Shown piece by piece: positions 36,001-46,761 of a stretch of DNA of 64,000 nt. Numbering within the stretch: the stretch's first letter is position 1; the number at the start of each line of letters is the position of its first letter. Location: positions 5,225,501 through 5,289,500 of the forward strand of contig NC_084892.1 of NCBI RefSeq assembly GCF_958979055.1, in the 5' to 3' direction. Both the position numbers and the translations under genes were made by a program. The notes below the pieces were generated by a model, which saw only the letters and a list, made by a program, of their open reading frames with translations, was not told the origin of the DNA and did not search any database. This DNA comes from Alnus glutinosa. Taxonomy: Eukaryota; Streptophyta; Magnoliopsida; Fagales; Betulaceae.

Positions 36001-38684
36001 CTTCTTAATCTTAGTGGTGGGCCATATTATGTTTAATCTGCAAAAGGTGCTAGTACCTTTTGGGAGTGGGAATGACTTCATGGTTCAACTATTCTTCAGA
36101 CTCGTAGGTGAACAACGTTTCCTTGTTAAAATGAACTTGGAATGACTCCATGATGTAATTATTTGTTGACATTTCATATTGGTTAAAAATCTTGAATGGT
36201 ATTCTTATATATACATCTTTTACACACATCTTTATGTCTCGAACATCTTTACTTTCTTCTGTTTTCCCCTTAATTTAACTTATTTATGGTTTTTTTCATG
36301 CTTCTGCCATCTTCAACAGTTAATGTTTCTTTCTTTTATTGGCGTTGCTTCAACTAATTTCTTTTCCTCTTTCAGTGTTAAATAACTTTATGTTTTGGTC
36401 TTGCTTTGTCCCTTACATTTTGATGAAAATTCAGTCTATAGAAATTCAGAAGAGAGTTGGGGCATTTTCAATGGCACTGGATACCATCAATAAGTGCCTC
36501 TCTGAAGCAATATGTGCCCTCTCACATGGTAGATTAGATGGTGAGAGCCGGACTGCTGGCCTCATTCACTCTGGCAATGAGATACTGGAGACATACAGAT
36601 ATTATCCTGAAGTCAGGTTATTTCAATACTCAGCATTTCAATATGTTCTTCTTGGTGTTTATGGCTAGTCCTGGCCAATGTTGTTCTTGTATTTTGTCAC
36701 CTAAGGTCAATGGTAGATTGAGGCAAAATGTTTTCAGCTAGGACGAACCTTCTGAGATGTTAGGGGCTTTAAAATCAAGAGCTCATATTCTGTAATGGAT
36801 TTGAAGTTCAATACTTTTAAAATTATGATGCAATTTTGAATTGATGTAGTATAGAGTCATTAACTACATCCAGGTTCAATTTATTAAGCAAATGAGTGAC
36901 AGTACTCAAGTTGACCCCAGCTTAATTAGCACTAACGCTCATTTGAGTCTAAAATGGCAAAAATTGAGTTTTGCTGTTATACTTTCATAATTAGCAATTT
37001 ATTCACCATTACAGTGAATTTTAAAAATAAATGCCGAATCCTCTTTGAAATATCTGGATTTTTCAAAAATTGTTAATGGAGTTTTTGCTTTAATTTTTAT
37101 TAATTTTTGTTTAAAATTTATTCCTGAAGCTATTGGTGAGTTATGTTGCTGCTGCCTTCGTCAGACTTTTATGTTATTTTTTTTTTGGTTTCTGCAACAA
37201 TTATTTAGATATTTAATTTTCTCGGCTTCGATCTAGTATTTTTGAATTACTGGGACCTTCACACTTGATCCAAAAGTCAATTTTGATTAGTAAATTTAGA
37301 AAAATATGACTGAATCTTTAATAGTTTTGAACTGTTAACTGCCATTGTCTATGATTTCTATTAATTATGTATGTCATGGTTTACATTTATGTACACCGTA
37401 TTTTATTTAATGTTTTCCCCAATTAAAGATCTCTTGAATTTGCTGTGCAGTCCTCAAGAGAGAGAGCATGTTTTGGAGCAACAAACTATGTTAAGACAAC
37501 TTGAGGCAATATTGTCAATCCACAAGTTAGCAATAATGGGCCATCATCTAGATGCTCTAAGGGAAGTTGCCAAACTTCCATTTCTCCCATTAGATCCACG
37601 AGCGCCAGATATTACTGTTGATGTGTTCCAGAATTTATCTCTTCATGTACAAGCTTGTGTTCCAGACCTTCTGAAGGTTGCTCTCACTTGCTTGGACAAT
37701 GTGACAGATTCTGATGGATCACTTCGTGCTTTGAGGGCTAAGGTATGTTGAAATAAATGAATAAAGTTCTCCTGCTATCTTTCTGTTATTCTTTCATCGG
37801 TGTTCCCTGCAACTATTGTTTTGCTTATAGCCTCTTGATAGCTTAAAACTTGTACTTTGAAGGGCACTTATTTTGTTTTGTTTTATATTGCCAAAATGGA
37901 ATTCGAGGATGCTCATAAAAGTGAGTCGTGTTAATTTGCTGATGTGTCATGGAACTCCATTATTCTTTCAAGTGGAGTTAAAGGTGGTTAGCTTGTGTAT
38001 CTAACTTGTAAAGTTTACTGATTGGATTTGTTGAAATGAGCTTGCTTCATTCAAGTTCAAAAAGAGTTTATGTTCTCATTCAATGTTTGAGAGCTGTGTT
38101 CTCTTGAATTTAGCTTCTTTAGGGTTAAACAGGTCATGCCTAGAATGGTGGAAGACACATTGGCTAGTTGGACATAGCATTTTGGGAAGCATAGCCAGTA
38201 GTAAAATTTAGAATGTTGTGCTTTATGTCGTATATTTGTGTCTGGAGGGTTTGTTTACCCAATTTGTTAGAGTTTGTGGAGCTTATGGACTTTAGGAATT
38301 AATTTTTATTTTCTTTCTTATAGGGTGCTTTCTCTTGCATGTGTCATATGTACCAGGGTTGCGCTCCTTGTGCTTTTTTAATTGAGATTTACTTACCTAA
38401 AAAAAGTCGTGTATCTGATAATATTTGAAATTGCAAACTTCATTTTACTTGAGAGAGAATTAGAGAGAGAGGCCTACTAGGCTACTAGGAGAATGTAGCA
38501 ATGGTTTTGGATTCTGAAGTAATTATTGACGTATACTGGAGTATCATCTGGATTTTGGTATGTGCTGTTCTTGTTTAATGATGGGTGAATATTTTTGTCT
38601 CTGCAGATTGCAAGCTTTCTTGCTAATAATTTGAATAGGAATTGGCCCCGTGATTTGTATGAAAAGGTTGCTCGGAGCTTGTGA
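22446..38684 (+). CDS. NUP93: Nuclear pore protein NUP93 (Nic96), apparently frameshifted
   Basis: Fifteen GT-AG exons: 22446-22547, 27686-27777, 27893-27959, 29027-29086, 31545-31620, 31923-32192, 32588-32683, 32802-32936, 33292-33345, 33451-33534, 34419-34505, 34954-35855, 36435-36616, 37451-37742, 38607-38684. The translation follows plant NUP93 throughout ([82 protein letters not shown]), and about 863 residues are expected. NUP93 is a linker nucleoporin of the inner pore ring. Two breaks are visible: exon 5 is 76 rather than 90 bases (14 lost between AGAAG repeats, removing the expected DNL codons), and exon 12 is one base short in an A run after YDKK. Everything else is in frame, so this is either a very young pseudogene or carries sequence errors. 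Skipping exon 5 would keep frame. Intron 1 hosts PPR copy 2. Confidence 0.9.
23467..23664 (+). repeat. Left copy of target repeat flanking PPR copy 2
   Basis: GTCCCTTTTCTGCATACGG... through ...TTGTTTCTGAGTTAA reappears at 26748-26920 and, after an interrupting LINE, at 27608-27672. By eye the two copies differ at about one base outside the T runs. The repeat is NUP93 intron sequence and directly abuts both ends of the inserted PPR block. Confidence 0.85.
23665..23845 (+). other. Left edge of inserted PPR block (partial UTR intron)
   Basis: Homology to PPR copy 1 begins here inside the 5'-UTR intron (TTTTTTAGAGGACTTCTTAAAAG), so the UTR exon and promoter were not carried over. The (TA)n tract is about 40 bases (23703-23742), compared with 111 in copy 1. 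The 3' splice site (TTGAACAG) is kept. Confidence 0.75.
23923..25941 (+). CDS. P-class pentatricopeptide repeat protein, copy 2
   Basis: An intact 672-codon frame (or 631 from the second ATG at 24046), about 98% identical in protein to copy 1, with two serines fewer in the leader and about a dozen substitutions near the two ends. The central 400 or so residues are identical to copy 1. It lies in sense orientation inside NUP93 intron 1. It has no UTR exon of its own, so expression would need read-through from NUP93 or a new start site. The same ATGA uORF overlap precedes the ATG. Being intact and recent, it may be functional, but promoter loss is a concern. Confidence 0.88.
   Translation: MIKPTGLRTLITRTIHDNISGDALHLSRPLGTQVVKQKHSSMPKISNSSTLAVFSPEAYQRFLLLRRKSKPISSSSSTSSYPVPTQEQIAHLILNQKSASQALETFRWASKLPHFSHSQSTYRALIRNLCAFRCFDTVKDLLDEMPNSIGSPPDDDIFVTIIRGLGRARMVKQVIKVVDLVSQFEKKPCLKIFNSILNVLVMDDIDLARWFYRKRMMGSGVEGDDYTFGILMKGLCLTDRIGDGFKLLQAMKSRGITPNTVIYNTLLHALCRNGKTGRARSLMNEMKEPNDVTFNVLISAYSKEENLVQALVLLEKCFSLGYVPDVVSVTKVLELLCNVGRVTEAVEILERLESKGGVIDIVAYNTLIKGFCRLGKMKVGYSFLMEMERKGCLPNVDTYNILISGFCEYRMLDLALDLFKEMKTDGINWSFVTYDTLIKALCSGGRMEDGFKILELMEENKVGSGIRISPYNSVLYGLYKKNQLDEALAFLTMMGKLFPRAVDRSLSILNFCAEGAIEDAKKVFDQMLGEGGAPSVVVYDHLIHGFCQQGCVREAFELVNEMVHLDYFPVAPTFNALISGFCRQGKVSSALKLMNDMVGRGCILDITSYNPLIDALCRKGNFDKALELLSHMVQMGIVPNYSSWNSLLLCLCQETSNNMFRVTHLLQQIAET
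25979..26005. repeat. (GT)n microsatellite
   Basis: A run of TG/GT repeats in the 3' flank of PPR copy 2, clearly longer than the matching tract in copy 1 (16634-16647). Confidence 0.8.
26748..26920 (+). repeat. Right copy of target repeat flanking PPR copy 2
   Basis: Direct repeat of 23467-23640, immediately after the PPR block, which ends around GAAAAAGA. The remaining part of the repeat (AAAATTTTCTTGTTTCTGAGTTAA) lies beyond the LINE at about 27650-27672, showing that the LINE inserted after the duplication. Confidence 0.85.
26921..27607 (+). mobile_element. Short LINE (L1-type) insertion with poly-A tail
   Basis: It is bounded by a perfect 16-bp target duplication (ATACATC plus nine T, 26905-26920 and 27608-27623) and ends in poly-A after a plant-LINE 3' tail (CTTGTATACTCCGTGTGTAC, TTAATAAAATTGC). 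An open frame 26966-27466 (about 166 codons, no ATG at its start) has a basic [10 protein letters not shown] stretch reminiscent of the C-terminal part of LINE ORF1. There is no reverse transcriptase. An ORF1-like part joined directly to the 3' tail suggests an internal deletion rather than simple 5' truncation. Its first 24 bases are repeated at 26968. It lies in NUP93 intron 1. Confidence 0.8.
28164..28295 (+). mobile_element. 5'-truncated LINE fragment
   Basis: A LINE tail (TTGTATACTTCTTGTATACT, GTTGCGCCTCTCTGCGC, poly-A) flanked by a perfect 17-bp duplication AAATATATAAAAGAATG (28147-28163 and 28296-28312). It is 132 bases, non-coding, in NUP93 intron 3. Confidence 0.85.
29689..29841. repeat. 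51-base minisatellite, three units
   Basis: The unit TTGCTTGACTTGCTCTGTTA... repeats at 29689, 29740 and 29791 with a few differences between units. It lies in NUP93 intron 4 with no sign of function. Confidence 0.9.
30022..30103. repeat. Compound microsatellite (CT)n-(TA)n-Tn-Gn
   Basis: Thirty-three bases of CT, then about 22 of TA, then a T run, then a G run of about 15, in NUP93 intron 4. These tracts are length-variable and error-prone in sequencing. Confidence 0.9.
38325..38407 (+). mobile_element. LINE 3'-tail fragment
   Basis: CATATGTACCAGGGTTGCGCTCC... followed by TTTAATTGAGATTTACTTACC and a short A run resembles the two LINE tails in introns 1 and 3. It lies in the last NUP93 intron. 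The 5' limit is unclear; AGTCGTGT occurs near 37923 and right after the tail, a possible short target duplication. Confidence 0.5.
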
Positions 38685-39471
38685 ATTAGCTTACAAAGCA
38701 TGGCAGATTGAAATGTCCCAATCCGGCATAGCAACTCTAACAGGATATTGGGTTGAGGTATCAAATATTTAGCTTTTTCTGTAAAAAAAATCCATCAAGA
38801 TAGGCAATCTTACTATACTAACCAAGGCGTCGTGAGATACTAGTAGAGAAAGATATATGCGTTGGTTATGAATTTCGTAACACTTCCTTTTTGCTAACTA
38901 GAACCTGTGTACAATCTGCTCATTTCCATTTTCTTTATTTGGTCATACTTGTATAAGAGAGAACGAGAAAGCTGAAAATAGTGCATTGCTATCCATCATG
39001 TCTTTAATAGGTCGGAGTGACTTCCATTTGTTTCATGAGTGACCCTGGTTATTTTTATGATTTGATATTCCCTGGAGTGAGTTAAGGGGACATAAATACC
39101 ATGGTTTGCACCCCTTATAATCCAGTTTGAAAGAAGCCGTGGTATTTATAAATGAAAAACATGCTAAATATTTTGCGAATCATAACTTTTGTTAGATTTG
39201 ATGCTGAACCTTGATTATGTTAATGACCCTGCTAGTTTGTTACACCAAAATATTGGTCTTTCATATATACAAGAAGAATTCCCACTTGTTATTCTTATAT
39301 GAAATTGCTTATTTAATCTGGAAGATTTAGTGTGTAGGCTAAAGCAATAGTAACACAAGCCTTTCCATTATCAGGATTCTCTCCGTTACATTTGAAGCTT
39401 TTGAATTTGGGATGGGTGGGTGTCGAGAAGCGGACACTTTAATATCTGCAACTCATTAGCCTATACTTGTG

Positions 39472-39527
<56 letters not shown>

Positions 39528-40372
39528 CCTACCATTAGTGTGTGTGAGTTTTCTGGGGTGTTGCGAGTGTGATTCTACTTGGTCTGGAGTTCGGAATCTA
39601 TTTGGCGATGAAGTAATCAGTACTTTCTTAGTCTTTGCTCAATGATTGTAACGACTGTCTATAGGTAAATTGTAGAAATTAAAGGTTTGATGAAATGTGC
39701 ATTGGTAGAAAGGGTGTTGACCAACTGAAGAAATTCTGCCTACAGGTTCGGAATTCAGACATCAATAATGTACCAAGTCAAAAAAGAAAATAAAAAAGAG
39801 TAATGTTAGAACCTACTTTTTTATCCAAAAATTATTCCACAATACTAATATGGCAATCTCAACTAATTTTTGGACCAGTCATTATTAAAAAAAAAAAAAA
39901 AAACAAATGGTCTTAGAGAGGGTGGTGATTAGAACCAAGAAGTCTCTCTTACAGTCTTACCTATTGATAGGAGATTTGCCCTGGTGCTATTGCTCCTTGC
40001 ATGAATCATTTCACTTCAACTCAAGTGATTGAATTTTGTCAGAAGTAAACCTTCTCGAGAGCTTCTATTTGTGCAGTTATTCATCTTTCGTGATGATTAT
40101 TACCATGATCATTTTGAATCATGATAATAAAAGGTTGACCGGTAAAAGCTCCGAAAAGAAAGGTAACATTTTGAGATTTTGAGAGGTTCAATCTTCTCAA
40201 TTGTTTAAATTACAGAAGATATCTTGTTATTAAAACTGTAGCAGGTAAGCGGGATCCTAAAACGAGAGGTATTTATCGACAACAGAACCACCCCTTTCCC
40301 AAAATTTCCTCATATTCCAAAAACAAAGACGAGAAGGCAAAAAAAAAATCCTAGAAAATCTTTGTCCAATCA
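38685..40372. other. NUP93 3' flank
   Basis: No further gene recognised. Contains (TA)n at 39475-39525 and a poly-A run at 39886-39902. The region ends at the target site of the LTR element (CAACT, 40373-40377). Confidence 0.5.
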
Positions 40373-40377
40373 CAACT

Positions 40378-40931
40378 TGACGTAGCGGAAGACTAAGGTA
40401 ACTAATCAAAGAACAGCGTCTTCGATTCTGCAAGGAGAAGCGTCTTCGTCTTCTACTCCAAAAGATAAAACAAGCCCGTAAGCTAAAATAAAGATAAAAC
40501 TCCGCAGAGTATTTGAGAGATAATTCTCTGATTTTATAACAATTCAATTGATTCTTTTACATAATAAGCAAGTCTATTTATAGGAGAGAAATACTTGTGG
40601 AAAAAGTAAACCTATCCCTAGTAGTAAAAGTAAACCTTTCCTAATAGCAATAGTAAACCTTATTCTAGTAGTAAAAGTAAAACTTATTCTAAAAGGAAAA
40701 GAAATAAAACAAATCCAATCCTAGTAAGGAAAGAAATAAAGCTACTAGCAAATCTAGTCCTAGTAAAAAAAAACATAAAGTCTTGGCTTGACGATCAAGT
40801 CTTTCCTTTTGTACTTCCATTGTCTGCGAATAGGTAAGCTTCTAATCAAATGGTGCTGCTTCAGTATTATTTTGGACATCTTTTCTATTTTCATTTTCAT
40901 CGAAAATATTAATAAATTCCGTCCTGCATTA
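40378..40931 (-). repeat. LTR 1 (3' LTR of the array)
   Basis: About 554 bases, begins (plus strand) TGACGTAGCGGAAG. Very similar to LTR 3 along its whole length, including the segment where LTR 2 differs. Confidence 0.85.
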
Positions 40932-41779
40932 GACACCCCCACTTGAAAAAAACTCGTCCTCGAGTTTTCTTTGCGATAAGTCACACGAGGCTCTTCCAAA
41001 GAAAGATACTTGAAGAAATCTACATAGATAGCGTGCGGCTCTTCTGGAGAAATATACTTGAAAAAATCTATGTAGATAGTGCCAAGACACGACGTTTCCT
41101 TTTTGTCTCCTTCTATAATAATTTCTCCAAATATTTTTTTCTTGATGTCACCTTCAACTTGATTGTCTTCTTCAAAAGAATCACCATTGTCATTTATTTC
41201 TGCCGTGATCGTGATGGGCTGCGCTTGTGGTGGATATTCTTCCAGTGGTATAGTAGTTGGAACCAATGGTTGTGGTTGCACATGTTGTTTCTCTAACGAC
41301 AACTCCACTTTTTTACTGTAACTAACATTCTCTTTATATACGGTTTTCTTATTCGGGAATTCATAAATATGGTTAGAAATAGGTTGAACGCAACTTACAT
41401 CATTGTCACCAAAATCTTCATAGACCGGTGCTCGGTTTATGGGTGCAAGTCGTTGGAGACGAGTAGGCCTCACTCGGATCCCATAGTCAACATGGGTATC
41501 ATTGTACATGTGATTACGATTAGGACTTATGTGCATGCGCTCTATCATCTCCCACATCTGGCGCATCTCTTGTTGCATCTCTTGTCGCATCGTCTGCTGG
41601 AACTTTTGGAAATCGGCTCTCCAAAGAGCCTCCCTGTCACGAACAACGTCTTTATAGAAGTTGTTACTGTAGTATAAGTTGGCCATCGAATCCGGATAAT
41701 GCCGGCTCGGATACCCCATGAGTTTGGCTCTCAAAAGAGCCCCTCCCCTACAAACAGCGTTGTTGGAGAAGTTCGTCAC
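40760..41779 (-). CDS. Gag-like frame of downstream internal region
   Basis: An open frame of about 339 codons starting just after the primer-binding site and ending inside LTR 1. The N-terminal third is glutamine/methionine/arginine-rich and likely helical (FQKFQQTMRQEMQQEMRQM), as in Gag-type coiled coils. No zinc knuckle, protease or reverse transcriptase motif seen. Best treated as part of the fossil element rather than a host gene. Superfamily (Ty1 or Ty3) is undetermined. Confidence 0.55.
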   Translation of the reverse strand: MTNFSNNAVCRGGALLRAKLMGYPSRHYPDSMANLYYSNNFYKDVVRDREALWRADFQKFQQTMRQEMQQEMRQMWEMIERMHISPNRNHMYNDTHVDYGIRVRPTRLQRLAPINRAPVYEDFGDNDVSCVQPISNHIYEFPNKKTVYKENVSYSKKVELSLEKQHVQPQPLVPTTIPLEEYPPQAQPITITAEINDNGDSFEEDNQVEGDIKKKIFGEIIIEGDKKETSCLGTIYIDFFKYISPEEPHAIYVDFFKYLSLEEPRVTYRKENSRTSFFQVGVSNAGRNLLIFSMKMKIEKMSKIILKQHHLIRSLPIRRQWKYKRKDLIVKPRLYVFFY

Positions 41780-41829
41780 CGTTGTGCTGATTGGCCATGA
41801 TCAGGATAAAAGCCTGCTCTGATACCAAC

Positions 41830-42379
41830 TGACGTAGCAGAAGACTAAGGTAACTAATCAAATAACAGCGTCTTCGATTCTGCAAGGAGAAGCGTCTTCG
41901 TCTTCTACCCCAAAAGATAAAACAAGCCTGTAAGCTAAAATAAAGATAAAACTCCGCAGAGTATTTGAGAGATAATTCTCTGATTTTATAACAATTCAAT
42001 TGATTCTTTTACATAATAAGCAAGTCTATTTATAGGAGAGAAATACTTGTAGAAAAAGTAAACCTATCCCTAGTAGTAAAAGTAAACCTTTCCTAATAGC
42101 AATAGTAAACTTTATTCTAGTAGTAAAAGTAAAACTTATTCTAAAAGGAAACGAAATACATAAAGCAAATCTAGTCCTAATGAGTAAAGGAAATAAAGTC
42201 TTAATTCTAATAAGGAAATAAAATAAACTCTTGGTTTGAATATCAAGTCTTTCCTTTTGTACTTCCATTGTCTGCAAACAGGTAAACTTCTAATCAAACG
42301 GCTTTGCTTCAATATTATTTTTGGCATCTCTTCTATTTTCGTTTGCACTGAAAATATTATTAAATTCCGTCCTACATCA
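41830..42379 (-). repeat. LTR 2 (middle LTR)
   Basis: About 550 bases. Termini match LTRs 1 and 3, but a block of about 90 bases around 42150-42240 differs clearly from both, so it comes from a related but distinct element lineage. Confidence 0.85.
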
Positions 42380-43164
42380 GACACTCCCACTTGAAAAAAA
42401 CTCGTCCTCGAGTTTTCTTTGCGATAAATCACACGAGGCTCTTCCAAAGAAAGATACTTGAAGAAATCTACATAGATAGCGTGCGGCTCTTCCGGAGAAA
42501 GATACTTGAAAAGATCTATGTAGATAGTGCCAAGACACGACGTTTCCTTTTTGTCTCCTTCTATAATAATTTCTCCTAATATTTTTTTCCTTATGTTACT
42601 TTCAACTTTATTGTCTTCAAAGGAATCACCATTATTATTTATTTCTGTGGTGATCTTGATGAGTTGCGCTTGTGGTGGATATTCTTCCACTGGTACAGTA
42701 GCTGGAACCAATGGTTGTGGTTGCACATATTGTTTCTCTGACGACAATTCCACTTTTTCACCGTAACTAACATTATCTTCATATATGGGTTTCCTATTTG
42801 GAAATTCATAAATATGGTTAGAAACAGGTTGAACATCATCGTCACTAAGATCTTCATAGACCGGTGGTCGGTTTATAGGTGCAAGTCGTTGGTGACGAGT
42901 AGGCCTCACTCGGATCCCATAGTCAACATGGGTATCATTGTACATGTGATTACGATTAGGACTTATTTGCATGCGCTCTATCATCTCCCACATCTGGCGC
43001 ATCTCTTGTTGCATCTCTTGTCGCATCGTCTGCTGGAACTTTTGGAAATCGGCTCTCCAAAGAGCCTCCCTATCACGAACAACGTCTTTATAGAAGTTGT
43101 TACTGTAGTTAGCCATCGAATCCGGATAATGCCGGCTCGGATACCCCATGAGTTTGGCTCTCAA
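42136..43164 (-). CDS. Gag-like frame of upstream internal region
   Basis: An open frame of about 342 codons, strongly similar to the frame at 40760-41779 over most of its length, ending inside LTR 2. Same helical N-terminal part, same lack of pol motifs. Shared features show the two internal regions are copies of one family that have diverged by several percent. Confidence 0.55.
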   Translation of the reverse strand: MRAKLMGYPSRHYPDSMANYSNNFYKDVVRDREALWRADFQKFQQTMRQEMQQEMRQMWEMIERMQISPNRNHMYNDTHVDYGIRVRPTRHQRLAPINRPPVYEDLSDDDVQPVSNHIYEFPNRKPIYEDNVSYGEKVELSSEKQYVQPQPLVPATVPVEEYPPQAQLIKITTEINNNGDSFEDNKVESNIRKKILGEIIIEGDKKETSCLGTIYIDLFKYLSPEEPHAIYVDFFKYLSLEEPRVIYRKENSRTSFFQVGVSDVGRNLIIFSVQTKIEEMPKIILKQSRLIRSLPVCRQWKYKRKDLIFKPRVYFISLLELRLYFLYSLGLDLLYVFRFLLE

Positions 43165-43259
43165 AAGAGCCCCTCCCCTACAAACAACGTTGTTGGAGAA
43201 GTTCGTTACCGTTGCGCTGATTGGCCATGATCAGGATAAAAGCCTGCTCTGATACCAAC

Positions 43260-43816
43260 TGACGTAGCGGAAGACTAAGGTAACTAATCAAAGAACAGCG
43301 TCTTCGATTCTGCAAGGAGAAGCGTCTTCGTCTTCTACCCCAAAAGATAAAACAAGCCCGCAGGCTAAAATAAAAAAGATAAAACTCCGCAGAGTATTTG
43401 AGAGATAATTCTCTGATTTTATAACAATTCAATTGATTCTTTTACATAATAAGCAAGCCTATTTATAGGAGAGAAATACTTGTAGAAAAAGTAAACCTAT
43501 CCCTAGTAGTAAAAGTAAACATTTCCTAATAGCAATAGTAAACCTTATTCTAGTAGTAAAAGTAAAACTTATTCTAAAAGGAAAAGAAATAAAACAAATC
43601 CAATCCTAGTAAGGAAAGAAATAAAGCTACTAGCAAATCTAGTCCTAGTAAAAAAAAACATAAAGTCTTGGCTTGACGATCAAGTCTTTCCTTTTGTACT
43701 TCTATTGTCTGCGAATAGGTAAGCTTCTAATCAAATGATGCTGCTTCAGTATTATTTTGGACATCTTTTCTATTTTCATTTTCATCGAAAATATTAATAA
43801 ATTCCGTCCTACATCA
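43260..43816 (-). repeat. LTR 3 (5' LTR of the array)
   Basis: About 557 bases, TG...CA ends on the minus strand (TGATGTAGGACGG to CCGCTACGTCA). Its right flank CAACT is the target duplication partner of 40373-40377. Confidence 0.87.
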
Positions 43817-43821
43817 CAACT

Positions 43822-46753
43822 TCTTATTATTTTTAGAATATCAGATGCTTCTTATCCTTGAACGTTCCAGTTGTGGCTTAGATTGCAGAAATGGAAAAAA
43901 GTAGTCTCAATAGATATACTCTTTAGTCCCACAATATGATCTTATCATCTCACGCTTGAGTTGACAAAAACGACAAAGGCTTTTGCCTTCTACATTTGTT
44001 TCGGCTACGTGTTGCCATGAACTAGCTAGTTTCCACTTTCAGGTATGAGATGAACTGTTGCCATGATCTGTTATCCATATCTGATATCTCTCAGCTACTT
44101 CAGTTGCCAGTTCATCATCTTCCTCATCCACTGTAAAGATAAGATCGAGTTTTCACATGTAGATAAAATTGATTGTAATTTGTAGAGATAAATTTTGTTA
44201 TTGCAAAGGGTTCCAATCGAGCTTCTTGGCTTAAATGCAATCTTTAACTTGTTCAAATCAATTGTGACCGAGACTATTGATTAAGCTTCTCGGGAGCCAG
44301 TCTTGATCTTCAATCTTTTTCAATGGAACAAGTTCGTTCGAATGGATAGAGGCCAAGCTTTCCGACTGAGCCTCTCGAGATTCCTTCAGGAAATAGTACT
44401 AAGCATCGTCGTTCGGTTGAGCTCCGAACAAGCTTTCCAACTGAGTCACTCTAAAGTACTTCTTAAGTAGCTCGTTCTAAGATAGCTCATTTTGCCCATT
44501 TTTAACCTACCAAACCGAGCGAGTTCCTTGATTCTTCAACGTTAACCAAACTTTTAAAATTTGGACCAAGTACAAAACTTTTTAACATATTAAAATTAAA
44601 CTTGCTCTACATTATCAAATTAATCAAGATAAAACCTAATAGATTCTTCTGATCTTAAAATCAAAAAGTTGAAGACCAAGACAAAATACAAAGTTAAAGA
44701 GTCGTTGGTAAAAGCAATGGAAGGTTGTCGAAGCTATTTGATGGGTGGTGGCACAATCTACGTCTATGTATGGAAGAGAAAATTATGACCTATAGCTAGT
44801 GTTGTGTACAGAAATATTGCATCATCCACAGTTGCCTGTGTTTGGATGTGCTGGATTTGAGAATTAACGGAGTTGTCATTAATGATAGCATAAGGTTAAT
44901 TGATTTAACAATGAGAGGTGACAAAAGAATTCATGTAAGATCATTTTTTTCTGACCATTTATCTTAAATCCAAGTAAGAATTAAAGTTTATTTAAGCTTC
45001 GAAAAGAAGCGGCCCTCAAGAATTTGATAAAATATTTCATTTATCATCTCGTTTGATTAAGAGAAAAGAAAATTATCATTTGAATTTGAATTTTTTTTTT
45101 ATATATATATATATATATATAAGAGAATGCGAAAATCATGTATTGAAGTATATTAAAATTTATTATAATGAACCTCTTTAAAGAGAGGTTAAGGAGTGGT
45201 GAACAATAAAATTTAGATTAAACAAAGAAAAAAATAGCCCTTAAAAGACTAAAAAAATAATATAAACTTAATATAAAGAATATAAAATATTTGAACATTA
45301 ACATTTATATATTCTAAAATATTTGTTACTTATTTATTTAGTCTTCGTTTGACAATTTAACTCGCATATTTTGAGAGATTATGGTTTTAAGAAAATGAGA
45401 AAATTAATGTTATTTGTATTTCACTTGGTTGTCGAAAAATTTGTCTTGTCAGCCGCCGCTTATCCTCTCGTGTGATGTCAACTGACTCAACTCGAACATT
45501 TGTGCATCTTAGTTAGTGTCTGAAAGCCTTAAAAGGCCACTTGTTTGGTTGGCACTTAACAGAGATGTGATGGTTTTGATGGCCCCTCTCAAATTGAGAT
45601 GGAGATGATTGGCTACAGATCTCTTCAATATCAGTTCAATGTAATTAGTCATGCAGTTGGCCTTGACTAAGGGGTGGAGAGGTGTCAGGTGGGCTGTAAA
45701 TTGATTCATGCTTGATCACGTTGTTGTCAGATAAAAATTTAAAATTAAGCTTTAAATTAGCATTTAATTATGATGAGTTGATGCATGCGCCGGAATATAT
45801 GCGGAAAGATTAGGATCTTTTTAAAATTATTTATTTAAATTTGAAAAAATTTAGATAGGTGGTTGAGAGAGACCACTTATAAAATTTACCTGATCGGATA
45901 AATAGTTGAGCAGCCCAATTTTTATTTGACCAGGTGGGTCCCATAAGTGGTTTCTCACAATTACCTACTCGAATTCTCTCAAATTCGGACAGATAATTTG
46001 AGAGGATATTGATCCGTTGTGAAGTATGTTTCTTAAATGGGGGTAGGTAGATGTTAGAACAGTTTTAAGTCTAGTGACAAGTAGATCTTTGATTCCCTGT
46101 GTTCTTCGTAATCTACACTCTTAGTGAGATGAGATAGAGGTTGAGTGGGAGAGTGAGACACTCTTCATAGGATATTTTAATCATGTATCTTATCCCATGT
46201 GTTACAAACATAGCCTTCAATGTGTTATAGGATTCTATTAAATCCTAGTGATTGAGTGGATCAAGTTGGGCCAACTGGGCTTTGGTTTGAATATAGGCCC
46301 ATTTGCTTAGGAGATGATAATTTCCCAACAGTAGGCATGCACGAGACTAGGATTTTCAACAATTTTTTTTGTTCAAATTGTTAAGAATTTGAATAGTGAT
46401 TGTGAGAGAGTCAATATGAGATTTGTTTGCCAACCTACTTATTTGGATAGGTAGGTCTTATAGAGCTAAACTTTCTCACATTTACTAGCAATTCAAACAA
46501 CAAAAGTTGTTAAAGATCTCTATCCGCATCAAACACTCCCACACCACTCAAATAGTCAAATTAGAGACCATGGGCCATATCAAGTTAATAAGATTAGACT
46601 ATGGGAGGTATAATCTCCTTTCCTTTTTCTTTTTTTCTATACATTTAATAGATTAACCGATGAAGTCACAATCCATTTTAAATAGAGATAATCTCTGACA
46701 ACAAAATTGTTGAGAATTTTTATCCGCATCAAATACCCCATGCCACTCCAACG
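43822..46753. other. Gene-free interval
   Basis: No recognised gene. Contains (TA)n at about 45101-45121. Short open stretches have no recognisable similarity. Two direct similarities to the region after the next hAT element (ATCAAGTTAATAAGAT, CTATGGGAGGTATA near 46580 and 47590) show a local duplication flanking that element. Confidence 0.45.
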
Positions 46754-46761
46754 GTCAGAGT

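Larger units (their letters stand above)
40378..43816 (-). mobile_element. Non-autonomous LTR element with three LTRs
   Basis: The order on the minus strand is LTR (43816-43260), internal (43259-42380), LTR (42379-41830), internal (41829-40932), LTR (40931-40378). A perfect 5-bp duplication CAACT (40373-40377 and 43817-43821) encloses the whole array, so it inserted or was rearranged as one unit. Primer-binding sites matching initiator tRNA-Met (TGGTATCAGAGC) follow each upstream LTR by two bases, and purine-rich tracts (AAGTGGGGGTGTC-like) precede each downstream LTR. Internal regions of about 0.9 kb are too short for pol. Each carries one long open frame of about 340 codons. The element looks structurally whole for its type. 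The outer LTRs differ by roughly 2% by eye, suggesting a fairly recent origin. Confidence 0.85.

Noticed and set aside
40257-40547. Arginine-rich frame inside LTR 1, repeated in LTRs 2 and 3
   Set aside because: Lies in the LTR with no similarity to known proteins; its repetition is explained by LTR identity.
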